Assembly: GCA_902470365.1 (NCBI GenBank) | Contig: CABRFZ010000020.1 | Coordinates: 1 to 42,428, forward strand | DNA from: an uncultured Collinsella sp. | Lineage (GTDB): Bacteria; Actinomycetota; Coriobacteriia; Coriobacteriales; Coriobacteriaceae | Direction of reading: 5' to 3' | DNA length: 42,428 nt | In this document: positions 30,656 to 38,904 of the stretch, in pieces | Layout of the letters: the number at the start of each line of letters is the position of its first letter | How positions within the stretch are numbered: the first letter of the stretch is position 1 | Notes under the pieces: model-generated | What the model saw: only the letters and a program-made list of their open reading frames with translations | Databases searched by the model: none | Told to the model about the DNA's origin: nothing | Program-made: the position numbers and the translations under genes

Positions 30656-32008
30656 ATGTCTGACGACTTTTACACCATGGTCGATTCCGGAGACCCGGCA
30701 CCCGACAACGAGCACATCACCGGCGTGCGCGAAGAGCGTGACGAAGGTGAACAGACGACAACGCAGGCGCCAAAAGCCATGTACGCCGCGCGCATCGCCG
30801 TCTATGACGACATGCTGTCGACACCGCGTGTGATCGTCATTGATCCGCAAGATGTCCGCACGTATTTGGAAGAGACGACCAACACCGTCTACCAGTGCAT
30901 GAAAGAACAAGGTGGCCATATCTCGCTCATGGTCATCCGCGAGATTGTCGAAAACTTTATCCACGCACACTTTGCAGAGCCCATCATCTCGATTCTGGAC
31001 GGCGGAGACACCATCCGCTTTGCTGACCAAGGACCCGGCATCGACGACAAGGAACGCGCTTTCGACTTTGGCGTTACCAGCGCAAACAGCAAGATGAAGC
31101 GCTATATCCGTGGAACCGGAGCAGGGTTTCCCATGGTGCAGGAGTATTTGGAAAACGCCGGCGGTGCCGTATCCATCGAGGACAACATGGGCAACGGCAC
31201 CGTGGTTACGGTAAGCCTGAACCCTAAACGCGTGCAGGAAATCGAGCGTGCCGGCGGACGCGGTGCTGCCGTGCGGCCCGAGACGGAGCAGCCCACATAT
31301 CCCCTGCCGGGAGCTTTTGCGCAGCAGCCCATGGCAACGCAGCAGATGCAGCCCCCCGTGGGGCAGATGCAGCAGCCCGGAATGCTTCCCACACAAGAGC
31401 CCCAGGCGGCATCTATGTCGATGACGCCAAACATGCCAGAGGCCATGCCGCTGGCAGATCAGGATGCAGCAGCAATGCAGCAGGCGACGGGGGCACCGGG
31501 TGGCCAGCAAATGGGCTATCAGCCGCACCAACGGGGATATCCATATCAGCAGATGCCGCCACTGGGGTATGGCCAGCAGTTCCCGCAGCAGTACCAGCAG
31601 GGATATCAGCAGCCGTACCAGCAGATGCCGCAGCAGCAGTACAACCCCTGGGCCCAACAGATGCCTCTGCAGCCTTACCAACAGTGGCCTCAAAGTTTTC
31701 AACAGCAAATGCCGCCGATGCAGAGTTCTCAACAACCAGCAGCTCAAATGATGTATCCTAATGCAGCAAATCAGTATGCGCAGCCACAACCGGACGTGTT
31801 CGTAAGCGATCGCGGCAACGCCGCGCTGGGCTATCTGGCGCAAAATCAAGCGTGCGGTGCAACCGATCTGGCGAGGGCGTTTGGAAACTCGGCCCCCACT
31901 TGGTCACGCACGCTCAATGACTTGGCGCAGGCCGGCTTGGTCATCAAGCATGGCCAGAAATACCATCTGACCGAACTCGGCGCCGCTCGCGTGCGAGCTC
32001 AGAGCTAA
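30656..32008 (+). CDS. GHKL-ATPase protein with Gln/Pro/Met-rich linker and C-terminal winged helix
   Basis: 450 aa from this ATG; no named family recognised. After a short N-terminal region, residues about 85-190 hold a GHKL nucleotide fold: N box REIVENFIHAHF, G1 ADQGPGIDD, then RGTGAGFPMVQEYLENAGG (G2) and NGTVVTVSLNP. No phospho-acceptor His domain is present, so it is closer to anti-sigma/stand-alone GHKL ATPases than to sensor kinases. Residues about 215-390 are a low-complexity linker rich in Gln, Pro, Met and Tyr (repeats such as QQYQQGYQQPYQQ). The last about 60 residues look like a winged helix (ACGATDLARAFG, TWSRTLNDLAQAGLVIKHG). It precedes dnaA by 15 nt, so the two are cotranscribed. 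The start is uncertain: in-frame GTG at 30611 and TTG at 30584 would extend a protein-like N-terminus; none has a clear ribosome site. Confidence 0.8.
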   Translation: MSDDFYTMVDSGDPAPDNEHITGVREERDEGEQTTTQAPKAMYAARIAVYDDMLSTPRVIVIDPQDVRTYLEETTNTVYQCMKEQGGHISLMVIREIVENFIHAHFAEPIISILDGGDTIRFADQGPGIDDKERAFDFGVTSANSKMKRYIRGTGAGFPMVQEYLENAGGAVSIEDNMGNGTVVTVSLNPKRVQEIERAGGRGAAVRPETEQPTYPLPGAFAQQPMATQQMQPPVGQMQQPGMLPTQEPQAASMSMTPNMPEAMPLADQDAAAMQQATGAPGGQQMGYQPHQRGYPYQQMPPLGYGQQFPQQYQQGYQQPYQQMPQQQYNPWAQQMPLQPYQQWPQSFQQQMPPMQSSQQPAAQMMYPNAANQYAQPQPDVFVSDRGNAALGYLAQNQACGATDLARAFGNSAPTWSRTLNDLAQAGLVIKHGQKYHLTELGAARVRAQS

Positions 32009-32023
32009 AGAACGGGAGAGACA

Positions 32024-33748
32024 GTGGACGAGGAAGCAAGCATCATCCTGGGGGATGCCATCGCCTTTTGCCAGCGCGACGGCCAAGATGCACGCCTCAT
32101 CAACATGCTGGGGCAATCGCGGGCCATAAGCCTGACCGAAGATACGCTCACGATCGAGGCCCCCTCGCGCTTTGCCATCGCGCAGCTCAAAAAGCATCAG
32201 CCGACTATTGAGGCCTATCTGGAAGAAATCGCCTTTGCACCGATCGCGCTCGACATCGTGGCACCGCAAGGCGCCGCAACGGAATCCGCTGCCGCGACGG
32301 CGCCCGCCACGGCTCCCGCCGCTTCCCCGGCGGCACCGACCTCCGCAGGCGACGTGCCGACAATCGAGCACCAGCACAGCGATGTTTCCCGTGAAACCAT
32401 GGCACCGTTGCCGACCGCGGCGGCGACGTCAACGAACGCACCCGTCACGCACATGCCTATCGCTCACGACGCAGCAGCGGGCGCGGATTCGGGCATTGCA
32501 ATCAAGAACACGCTCTCGGCCGATGATTTTCGTCGCATGATGAACCAGATGAAGGGCGGAGCGCCGACTAAATCCACGCAAGCTGCGACCCCCGCTTCAC
32601 CCATACCGGCGCCGACCGTGCCGGCCGAGCAGAATACGGATGGAGCCCCGCTCGCCGCGAACTCAAAATTTACCTTTGAGAACTTTGTCTACGGCCCCGA
32701 AAACAGCCATGCCTATCGCTCGGCACTCAAGTTTGCCGCCCTCGCGGACGAGCGCGGCACATGCACATCACTGTTCATCTACGGCAAATCGGGCCTGGGC
32801 AAGACGCACCTGCTGCTTGCCATCAAAAACGAGCTCGCCGAGAAGTCGCCCGAGATCAAGGTCAAGTATGCCAACTCCCAGGCATATCTGGACGACCTGA
32901 TGACCGAGTTCGACCGCCAAAAGAAGAGCAACGCCCCCATCATGCAGGCGTACCACGGCGTGGACGTGCTCATCATCGATGACATCCAAAACATCATCGG
33001 CAAGCGCGCGAGCGTGGACTACTTTTTCCAGCTCATGGACGAGTTCATCCGCAACAACAAGAAGGTCGTCATCGCGGCAGACCGCGCCCCCAAGGACCTG
33101 AGCATGGACGAGCGCCTGACCAGCCGCTTCAACGCCGGCATGCTCTGCCTGGTCGCAGAGCCCAGCTACGAGATGAAATACAAGATCTTGCAGCGCTATT
33201 ACGAGAACACCATCGTCGCCGCTCCCGAGGCAGGCGACGACTCGCTGCTGGCGGCCTATGGGGGCGACGGCGGGCACCTGACCGACGAGCACTTTAAACA
33301 CATGGCCGAGGTCTCAGGCACCAACATCCGCGAACTCGAGAGCTTTTGCGAGCGCTGCGCCGGCGAGGCGGGCGACCGCGAGCGCGAGGGAGGGGAACTC
33401 ACCTTTGACGATATCGACGCCATCGCCAGCCAGTACTTCGACACATCGGCCAAAAAGATCAACGTCCAGACGGTTCAGTCCGTCATCGAAGAGCAGTACG
33501 GCGTGACGCACGAGGAGCTCATCGGCCCGCGTCGCAACGCCAATATCGCCAAAGCACGCCATATCGCTATCTACCTTGCCATCGAAATGTGCGAGATGAC
33601 GACCACGGCGGTAGGCGCCGAATTTGGCAACCGCAACCACTCGACCGTCAGCACGAGTTACAAAAAGGTCCAGAAGATGATCCAGGAAGACCGCACCGTC
33701 ACCGAAGACCTCAAGTCGCTGCGCGATAAAATTACACTGCGCTCGTAG
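32024..33748 (+). CDS. dnaA: chromosomal replication initiator protein DnaA
   Basis: 574 aa AAA+ initiator that binds DnaA boxes and opens oriC. Domain I about 1-80; an Ala/Pro/Thr-rich linker (domain II) about 85-205, longer than in many species; domain III from NSKFTFENFVYGPENSHAY with Walker A GKSGLGKTHL, Walker B VLIIDDIQNI and sensor regions; domain IV about 480-574 with ARHIAIYLAIEM and the box-recognition helix GNRNHSTVSTSYKKV, which replaces the usual GGRDHTTV-type sequence. GTG start with GGGAGAG upstream. A parS-like site lies in the linker-coding part. Cotranscribed with the GHKL gene. Confidence 0.96.
   Translation: MDEEASIILGDAIAFCQRDGQDARLINMLGQSRAISLTEDTLTIEAPSRFAIAQLKKHQPTIEAYLEEIAFAPIALDIVAPQGAATESAAATAPATAPAASPAAPTSAGDVPTIEHQHSDVSRETMAPLPTAAATSTNAPVTHMPIAHDAAAGADSGIAIKNTLSADDFRRMMNQMKGGAPTKSTQAATPASPIPAPTVPAEQNTDGAPLAANSKFTFENFVYGPENSHAYRSALKFAALADERGTCTSLFIYGKSGLGKTHLLLAIKNELAEKSPEIKVKYANSQAYLDDLMTEFDRQKKSNAPIMQAYHGVDVLIIDDIQNIIGKRASVDYFFQLMDEFIRNNKKVVIAADRAPKDLSMDERLTSRFNAGMLCLVAEPSYEMKYKILQRYYENTIVAAPEAGDDSLLAAYGGDGGHLTDEHFKHMAEVSGTNIRELESFCERCAGEAGDREREGGELTFDDIDAIASQYFDTSAKKINVQTVQSVIEEQYGVTHEELIGPRRNANIAKARHIAIYLAIEMCEMTTTAVGAEFGNRNHSTVSTSYKKVQKMIQEDRTVTEDLKSLRDKITLRS
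32383..32398. promoter_or_regulatory. parS: parS-like site inside dnaA
   Basis: TGTTTCCCGTGAAACC matches the parS consensus at 14 of 16 positions, and the changes keep the two half-sites. It encodes DVSRETM, the peptide typically read through in-gene parS sites, within the non-conserved domain II linker. Confidence 0.6.
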
Positions 33749-33986
33749 GGAAATAGAGACACCTGTTGAAAACTTGTCGAAACCACGGGCATAAGGTGTC
33801 TAAAACCCAATCCGCGGTGATGAAAAGTTTTGCGCAGGTTTTGAACGTGGAAAACCACCCCTGTTGCACACAGGTTGCTGTCGATTCTCTTTCTGGGTCT
33901 GACCTGCGTCTTTGGGAGTAATCAACAGTTTCGTCAGTGCTATTACTATTATTAAGATATTTATATCTATAGAAAGGTATTAAAAG
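33749..33986. other. oriC: oriC (dnaA-dnaN intergenic, part 2) with AT-rich unwinding tract
   Basis: The spacer holds TGTTGAAAA (33764-33772, the reverse complement of TTTTCAACA), an AGTTTTGCGCAGGTTTTG stretch matching the upstream cluster, and CTGTTGCACACAGG near 33861-33874. An AT-only-looking tract at about 33942-33984 (ATTACTATTATTAAG, ATTTATATCTATAG) follows just before dnaN, as expected for a duplex unwinding element. The strand switch of gene direction and the neighbouring genes support this as the replication origin. I see no terminator after dnaA. Confidence 0.8.
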
Positions 33987-35090
33987 ATGAAGTTCACCGT
34001 CAGCCAGAGCTCGCTTACACAAGCCATCGGCGTCGTTATGAAGGGTGTCGCTTCGGCATCCACCCTTCCCATCCTGTCGGGCGTGCTCGTTAAGGTCCAA
34101 GACGGCATCTTGGAATTCCAGACCTCTAACTACACCATCTCGATCCGTCATCGCATCGCGGCGCATGTCGAAGAAGAGGGCGAGATGGTTATCCCCTGTA
34201 AGATGCTCTCCAATATCACCAAGACCCTCCCCGATGCCCCGGTCACCTTTGAGCTGTCCGAGCGCCAAGTGCTGATTGGTTGCGAGAAGAGCTCTTTTAG
34301 GCTGAACACGCTCGATGCCAATGACTTCCCCGAGTTTCCGGCCTATGCCATCGAGAGTGCCGTGGAGCTGCCGACCGATATCTTGTCCGAGATGGTCAGC
34401 CGCGTGTGGCGCGTCACCTCGACCGACAAGGCCCGCCCCATCCTGGGCGGCGTGCACATGAAGGTCGAGAACAACACCGTTCGCCTGGTGGCGACCGATT
34501 CCTTCCGTTTGGCCGTGTGCGATACGCAGGTCGAGACCTCGACCCTCGAGGGTTCCTTTGAGCTCAACGTTCCGGCTGACGCCTTTAACGACGCGCTGAA
34601 CATCATGGCAAGCCAGGCGACCATCATGATCGGGGCTACCGACACCCAGGTCGTCTTCGAGGCCGGCAACACCACCTACGTGTCGCGCCGCATCGAGGGC
34701 GTGTACCCCAACTACAAGCAGCTCATCCCCGATTCGTGCGTGACGAGCGTCAAGATCGACGTCGCCGCCTTCAATGCCGCCCTCAAGCGTGTTGCCGTTA
34801 TCGCGAGCGCCAACCCCGCCGTCAAGTTCGAGATCGACGTCGAGAACGGGCAGATGGGCCTGTCTTCCATCTCCAACGACCAGGATCTGGCGCAGGAGAC
34901 GATCGATGTCGAGGCCAAGGGCGAGTCGGGTACCATCGCCTTCAACTACCACTACATCTTCGGCTGCCTCAATGCCCTGTCCAAGGAGAAGGAGATCACG
35001 CTGGAGCTCAAGAGCTACTCGCAGGCGGGCATCTTCAAGTCCTACGACAAGATCAACTACCTGTACCTGGTCATGCCGGTCCGCATCTAG
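33987..35090 (+). CDS. dnaN: DNA polymerase III sliding clamp (beta subunit)
   Basis: 367 aa processivity clamp that dimerises into a ring round DNA and tethers polymerase and repair proteins. Three-domain beta-clamp layout: KFTVSQSSLTQAIGVVMKGV and STLPILSGVLVKV in domain 1, RPILGGVHMKVENN in domain 2, and the C-terminal YLYLVMPVRI that forms part of the partner-binding pocket. Normal length. AGAAAGG precedes the ATG by 9 nt. recF follows after 10 nt, suggesting one transcript. Confidence 0.96.
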   Translation: MKFTVSQSSLTQAIGVVMKGVASASTLPILSGVLVKVQDGILEFQTSNYTISIRHRIAAHVEEEGEMVIPCKMLSNITKTLPDAPVTFELSERQVLIGCEKSSFRLNTLDANDFPEFPAYAIESAVELPTDILSEMVSRVWRVTSTDKARPILGGVHMKVENNTVRLVATDSFRLAVCDTQVETSTLEGSFELNVPADAFNDALNIMASQATIMIGATDTQVVFEAGNTTYVSRRIEGVYPNYKQLIPDSCVTSVKIDVAAFNAALKRVAVIASANPAVKFEIDVENGQMGLSSISNDQDLAQETIDVEAKGESGTIAFNYHYIFGCLNALSKEKEITLELKSYSQAGIFKSYDKINYLYLVMPVRI

Positions 35091-35100
35091 CAACCGCCCT

Positions 35101-36207
35101 ATGACCATGTTCGCCCGCGATCTTTCCGTCGCGCACTACCGCAGCTTCGATAGCTATCGCCTTGCCCTGGACGAGGGCGTGACGATACTTGCGGGACCCA
35201 ACGCGGCGGGAAAGACCAATCTCATAGAGGCGCTGCAGCTGCTGACGAGCGGCGCCTCGTTTAGGCATCCGACCGCCGCCGAGCTCGTCCATGACGGCGC
35301 GGACTCGTGCAAGGTTGAGCTGAGGCTCGAGGGCGACGGCCGCGTGCTTGATATGGGATTGAGCGCGGAGGACGGTAAGCGCTCGTTTAGCCGCAACGGC
35401 AAGAGATGCTCTGCCGCCGGTGTGCGCGGGGTCCTGCCGAGCGTGCTGTTTTGCCCCGACCATCTGGACATGGTTAAGCGAGGCGCCAGTGTGCGCCGTG
35501 CCGCCCTCGATGACTTTGGCATGCAACTGAGCGCACGCTATGCCGATCTTGCGAGCACCTATGGGCGCTGCGTGACCCAGCGTAACGCCTTGCTCAAGGA
35601 GGCCTGGTGCTGCCGCGAGATGCTCGGCGCGTGGAACGATTCGATTGCCCGCGCGGGCTCGGCCCTGCTCGTGCACCGGTTGGCCCTGCTCGACCGGCTG
35701 GCGGGCCATGTGCACACTGCCTACGGGCAAGTGGCGTCCGGCGAGGCCGCCAACGTGACCTATGCGTCCACGCTGGGGGATTTGCCCCAGGTCGAGGATC
35801 GCGAAGAGCTGAAGGACTGGGCGTACGAGCGCATGCTGGCTGCCCTTGATGAGCACGCCGACGAGGAAATTCGCCGCGGCGTGACGTTGGTGGGACCGCA
35901 TCGCGATGAGATTGAGTTTGCCGTGGCGGGTCGATCCGCCCGTTCATTTGCCAGCCAAGGTCAGCAGCGGACGTTGGTTTTGGCCTGGAAGGTGGCGGAG
36001 GTGGCCGTGGCTCGCGATGTCCTGGGCACCGCCCCACTGCTGCTTTTGGACGACGTGATGAGCGAGCTCGACGGCGACCGACGCGGCGCTTTTCTGCGGC
36101 TGATCGGCGATGATATCCAGACGGTCATAACCACGACCAACCTGGGGTATTTTACCGATGACCTGCTTGATCGAGCCAAGGTGGTGAGCATGGGTGAGAC
36201 GTGCTAA
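35101..36207 (+). CDS. recF: DNA replication and repair protein RecF
   Basis: 368 aa SMC-like ATPase that helps load RecA at gaps (RecFOR). Walker A GPNAAGKTNLIEAL near residues 30-43, Walker B LLLLDDVMSELD near the C-terminus, and the signature region FASQGQQRTLVLAWK before it are intact. The ATG at 35101 lies 10 nt after dnaN; a second ATG two codons on is possible, and no strong ribosome site is visible. Upstream in-frame sequence runs antisense-free through dnaN and is not part of the gene. The 3' end overlaps dciA by 14 nt. Confidence 0.95.
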   Translation: MTMFARDLSVAHYRSFDSYRLALDEGVTILAGPNAAGKTNLIEALQLLTSGASFRHPTAAELVHDGADSCKVELRLEGDGRVLDMGLSAEDGKRSFSRNGKRCSAAGVRGVLPSVLFCPDHLDMVKRGASVRRAALDDFGMQLSARYADLASTYGRCVTQRNALLKEAWCCREMLGAWNDSIARAGSALLVHRLALLDRLAGHVHTAYGQVASGEAANVTYASTLGDLPQVEDREELKDWAYERMLAALDEHADEEIRRGVTLVGPHRDEIEFAVAGRSARSFASQGQQRTLVLAWKVAEVAVARDVLGTAPLLLLDDVMSELDGDRRGAFLRLIGDDIQTVITTTNLGYFTDDLLDRAKVVSMGETC

Positions 36208-36757
36208 TTACGAGCGCGAGAGCGAAACGGTCGCCTTCAGTGGATTTTTAAACGCAGAGCGCCAGCGCATCCTGGCGGCCGCGACGCCTGAGCGCCGCGT
36301 GCAGATGGAGGCTGCAGAGGAATCTCGTGCGGTCTATCGCGCCTGGAATGCGGTGTGCTCGGGCACGCGCGAGGGGCGCCATGTGACGGGCCTGCGCTAC
36401 CTGCCCGAGTCCAATGAGCTGCTGGTATATCTCGACTCGCCCTCGTGGACGCAGGAAATGACGCTGTTGCGCGAGATCATCCGCGCGCGCATGGAGCGCG
36501 CCGGTGCGCATGTGGACGGCCTGGTGTTCAAAACCACCGCGCCCGGTCACACGCCGCCCGCCGCCAAGGAGCGCCTGCGTCCGGCGACGACCGAGCGCCC
36601 GCCGGCTCCGCACGCCGACCTAAGTGAGGCCGAGCGCACCGAGATTGAGCGCCAAGTGGCGCCCATCGAAGACCAAAAACTGCGCGAGGCCCTCGAGAAT
36701 GCCATGAGAGCCAGTGCCGAGTGGGCCAAGGGCGTGCAAAGCAAAAAAGAGCCTTAA
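36194..36757 (+). CDS. dciA: DUF721/DciA-family replicative helicase operator
   Basis: 187 aa. DciA proteins are the ancestral loaders or operators of the DnaB helicase in bacteria lacking DnaC/DnaI; the dnaA-dnaN-recF-dciA-gyrB order is classic for Actinobacteria. The KH-like DciA core is residues about 50-115 (VYRAWNAVCSG, HVTGLRYLPESNELLVYLDS, WTQEMTLLREIIRARMERAG). The C-terminal third is charged and probably disordered, ending in a helix (DQKLREALENAMRASAEWAKG). GTG start inside the recF end gives coupled translation. Followed by the terminator at 36784-36813. Confidence 0.85.
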   Translation: MRRANYERESETVAFSGFLNAERQRILAAATPERRVQMEAAEESRAVYRAWNAVCSGTREGRHVTGLRYLPESNELLVYLDSPSWTQEMTLLREIIRARMERAGAHVDGLVFKTTAPGHTPPAAKERLRPATTERPPAPHADLSEAERTEIERQVAPIEDQKLREALENAMRASAEWAKGVQSKKEP

Positions 36758-36783
36758 ATCGCATCTGGTGGCCTTGTAGAGCC

Positions 36784-36814
36784 AAATACCCTCGTTCCCG
36801 AGGGTATTTTTTTA
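36784..36814 (+). terminator. dnaN-recF-dciA terminator
   Basis: AAATACCCTCG (36784-36794) pairs with CGAGGGTATTT (36799-36809), followed by a T run. gyrB starts about 50 nt later, so it likely has its own promoter around ATAAACT/AGTAAGG, which I cannot define further. Confidence 0.88.
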
Positions 36815-36862
36815 CGATAAACTAGTAAGGCTGTACACATTTTCTTGACTGAAGGAGGACGT

Positions 36863-38893
36863 GTGGCAAACGAAAACGATTACGATGGCGGCGAGATTAA
36901 GATTCTCGAAGGTCTCGAGGCCGTTCGTAAGCGCCCGGGCATGTATATCGGCTCGACGAGCGCCAGCGGTCTGCATCACCTGGTGTGGGAGATCGTTGAC
37001 AACTCCGTCGACGAGGCCATGGCCGGTTTCTGCACCGAGATCCAGGTGACGGTCCACGCCGACAACTCCATCACGGTCGTCGACAACGGGCGCGGCATCC
37101 CCGTCGACGAGCACCCTGTTAAAAAGATCCCGACGCTCGAGGTCGTCATGACGATCTTGCACGCCGGCGGTAAGTTCGATAACTCGGCCTATAAGGTCTC
37201 GGGCGGCCTGCACGGCGTTGGCATCTCCGTCGTCAACGCACTGTCCAAGCGCGTGGTCGTTCAGGTTCGTCGCGACGGCAACACCTACGAGATGGAGTTC
37301 TCGCGCGGCAAGACCGTCAAGAAGATGGAGGTCGTGGGCACCTCGGATTCGACGGGCACCACCGTCACCTTCTGGCCCGACGACGAGATCTTCGAGACCT
37401 GCATCTACGATTTCGATACGCTGCACAACCGTCTGCAGGAGACGGCGTTCCTCAATAAGAACCTCAAAATCGTGCTGACCGACGAGCGCGAGGCGACTCC
37501 CCACGTGGAGGAGTTTTGCTACGAGGGCGGCATCATCGACTTCGTCAAGTTCCTCAACGAGGGCAAGGACGTCCCCGAGGCCTTTAAGGAGCCCATCTAC
37601 ATCGAGGGCAAATCGGACCCGGACGCGCCTGTGACCAAGATGGGCGAGGTCGAGGTTTCTCTGCAGTGGAATAGCGGTTACGGCGAGAACGTCATGTCGT
37701 TTGCCAACGACATCTACACCCCCGAGGGCGGCATGCACCTTGAGGGCTTCCGCACCGCGCTCACCCGCGTGATCAACGATTACGCGCGCAAGCAGAACCT
37801 GCTCAAGGAAAAAGACGCCAACCTGACCGGCGACGATGTGCGCGAGGGCCTTTCGGCCGTTATCTCGGTCAAGCTGCCCGATCCGCAGTTTGAGGGCCAG
37901 ACCAAGGCAAAGCTCGGCAGCTCCTATATGCGAGCGCTCACGCTCAAGATTGTGACCGACGGCCTTGTCGATTACCTCGAGGAGCATCCCAAGCCCGCTC
38001 GCGAGATCGTCAAGAAGGCGCAACAGGCCTGCAAGGCGCGCAATGCCGCCCGCAAGGCGCGCGAGGCGACCCGCCGCAAGAGCCTGCTCGAGACGGCGTC
38101 CCTGCCCGGTAAGCTCGCTGACTGCTCGGTGCGCGATGCCGAGCTGACCGAGCTCTTCATCGTAGAGGGCGACTCGGCAGGCGGTTCGGCCAAGGACGGC
38201 CGTCGCCGAGACATCCAGGCGATTCTGCCCCTGCGCGGCAAGATTTTGAACGTCGAACGCGTTGGTGACCATCGCGCGTTCTCGAGTGACACCATCCAGT
38301 CGCTGATTACCGCGATCGGTTGCGGCGTCACGACGAGTGCCGGCGACGGCGGCGACTTCGATATCACCAAGGCGCGCTACCACAAGATCATCATCATGAC
38401 CGATGCAGACGTCGACGGTGCGCATATCCGCATCCTGCTGCTGACGTTCTTCTACAAGTACATGCGTCCGCTGATCGATGCCGGCTACGTCTATGTTGCC
38501 TGCCCGCCCATCTTTGGCATTAAGGTGCGCAACAAGATCCACTACGTGTATCCCAACGGCCGCCAGCCCGAAGACGAGATCCTGCGCGACACCATCCAGA
38601 GTCTGGGCCTGAACCCCGACGATAACGACGAGGACGGCAAGGCCAAGGACGGCAAGATTACCAAAAAGCGCAAGGGCTATACCGTCCAGCGCTACAAGGG
38701 CCTGGGCGAGATGGACCCCAAGCAGCTTGCCTCGACGACGATGGACCCCAAGACCCGCATTCTGCAGCGCGTGTCGATCGAGGATGCCGTGGTGGCGGAC
38801 CGCGCCGTGCGCGAGCTGATGGGTTCCGAGGTCGGCTATCGCCGCGAGTACATCGAGAAGCATGCACATGATGCACGATTCCTTGACGCTTAA
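36863..38893 (+). CDS. gyrB: DNA gyrase subunit B
   Basis: 676 aa ATPase subunit of the enzyme that introduces negative supercoils. GHKL domain: EIVDNSVDEAMAG, VVDNGRGIPVDEHP, KVSGGLHGVGISVVNALS. Toprim domain: IVEGDSAGGSAKDGR with catalytic Glu, LPLRGKILNVE and MTDADVDGAHIR. C-terminal: YKGLGEMDPKQLASTTMDP. No E. coli-type 170-aa insertion, as in Gram-positives. The GTG at 36863 is preceded by AAGGAGG; an in-frame TTG six codons upstream overlaps that site. gyrA follows after 11 nt. Novobiocin-pocket residues look ordinary by eye. Confidence 0.97.
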   Translation: MANENDYDGGEIKILEGLEAVRKRPGMYIGSTSASGLHHLVWEIVDNSVDEAMAGFCTEIQVTVHADNSITVVDNGRGIPVDEHPVKKIPTLEVVMTILHAGGKFDNSAYKVSGGLHGVGISVVNALSKRVVVQVRRDGNTYEMEFSRGKTVKKMEVVGTSDSTGTTVTFWPDDEIFETCIYDFDTLHNRLQETAFLNKNLKIVLTDEREATPHVEEFCYEGGIIDFVKFLNEGKDVPEAFKEPIYIEGKSDPDAPVTKMGEVEVSLQWNSGYGENVMSFANDIYTPEGGMHLEGFRTALTRVINDYARKQNLLKEKDANLTGDDVREGLSAVISVKLPDPQFEGQTKAKLGSSYMRALTLKIVTDGLVDYLEEHPKPAREIVKKAQQACKARNAARKAREATRRKSLLETASLPGKLADCSVRDAELTELFIVEGDSAGGSAKDGRRRDIQAILPLRGKILNVERVGDHRAFSSDTIQSLITAIGCGVTTSAGDGGDFDITKARYHKIIIMTDADVDGAHIRILLLTFFYKYMRPLIDAGYVYVACPPIFGIKVRNKIHYVYPNGRQPEDEILRDTIQSLGLNPDDNDEDGKAKDGKITKKRKGYTVQRYKGLGEMDPKQLASTTMDPKTRILQRVSIEDAVVADRAVRELMGSEVGYRREYIEKHAHDARFLDA

Positions 38894-38904
38894 GAGGAGG
38901 TAAC

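Noticed and set aside
30656..31260. GHKL protein considered as a sensor histidine kinase
   Set aside because: No HisKA domain, no membrane segments and no partner receiver gene.
31300..31760. Gln-codon-rich tract in the GHKL gene considered as a microsatellite or CRISPR-like repeat
   Set aside because: Units vary in length and sequence, the frame is maintained, and the translation is a plausible low-complexity linker.
36812..38869. A 685-codon minus-strand frame opposite gyrB
   Set aside because: Shadow of gyrB in GC-rich DNA; it crosses the dciA terminator and shows no recognisable domain.
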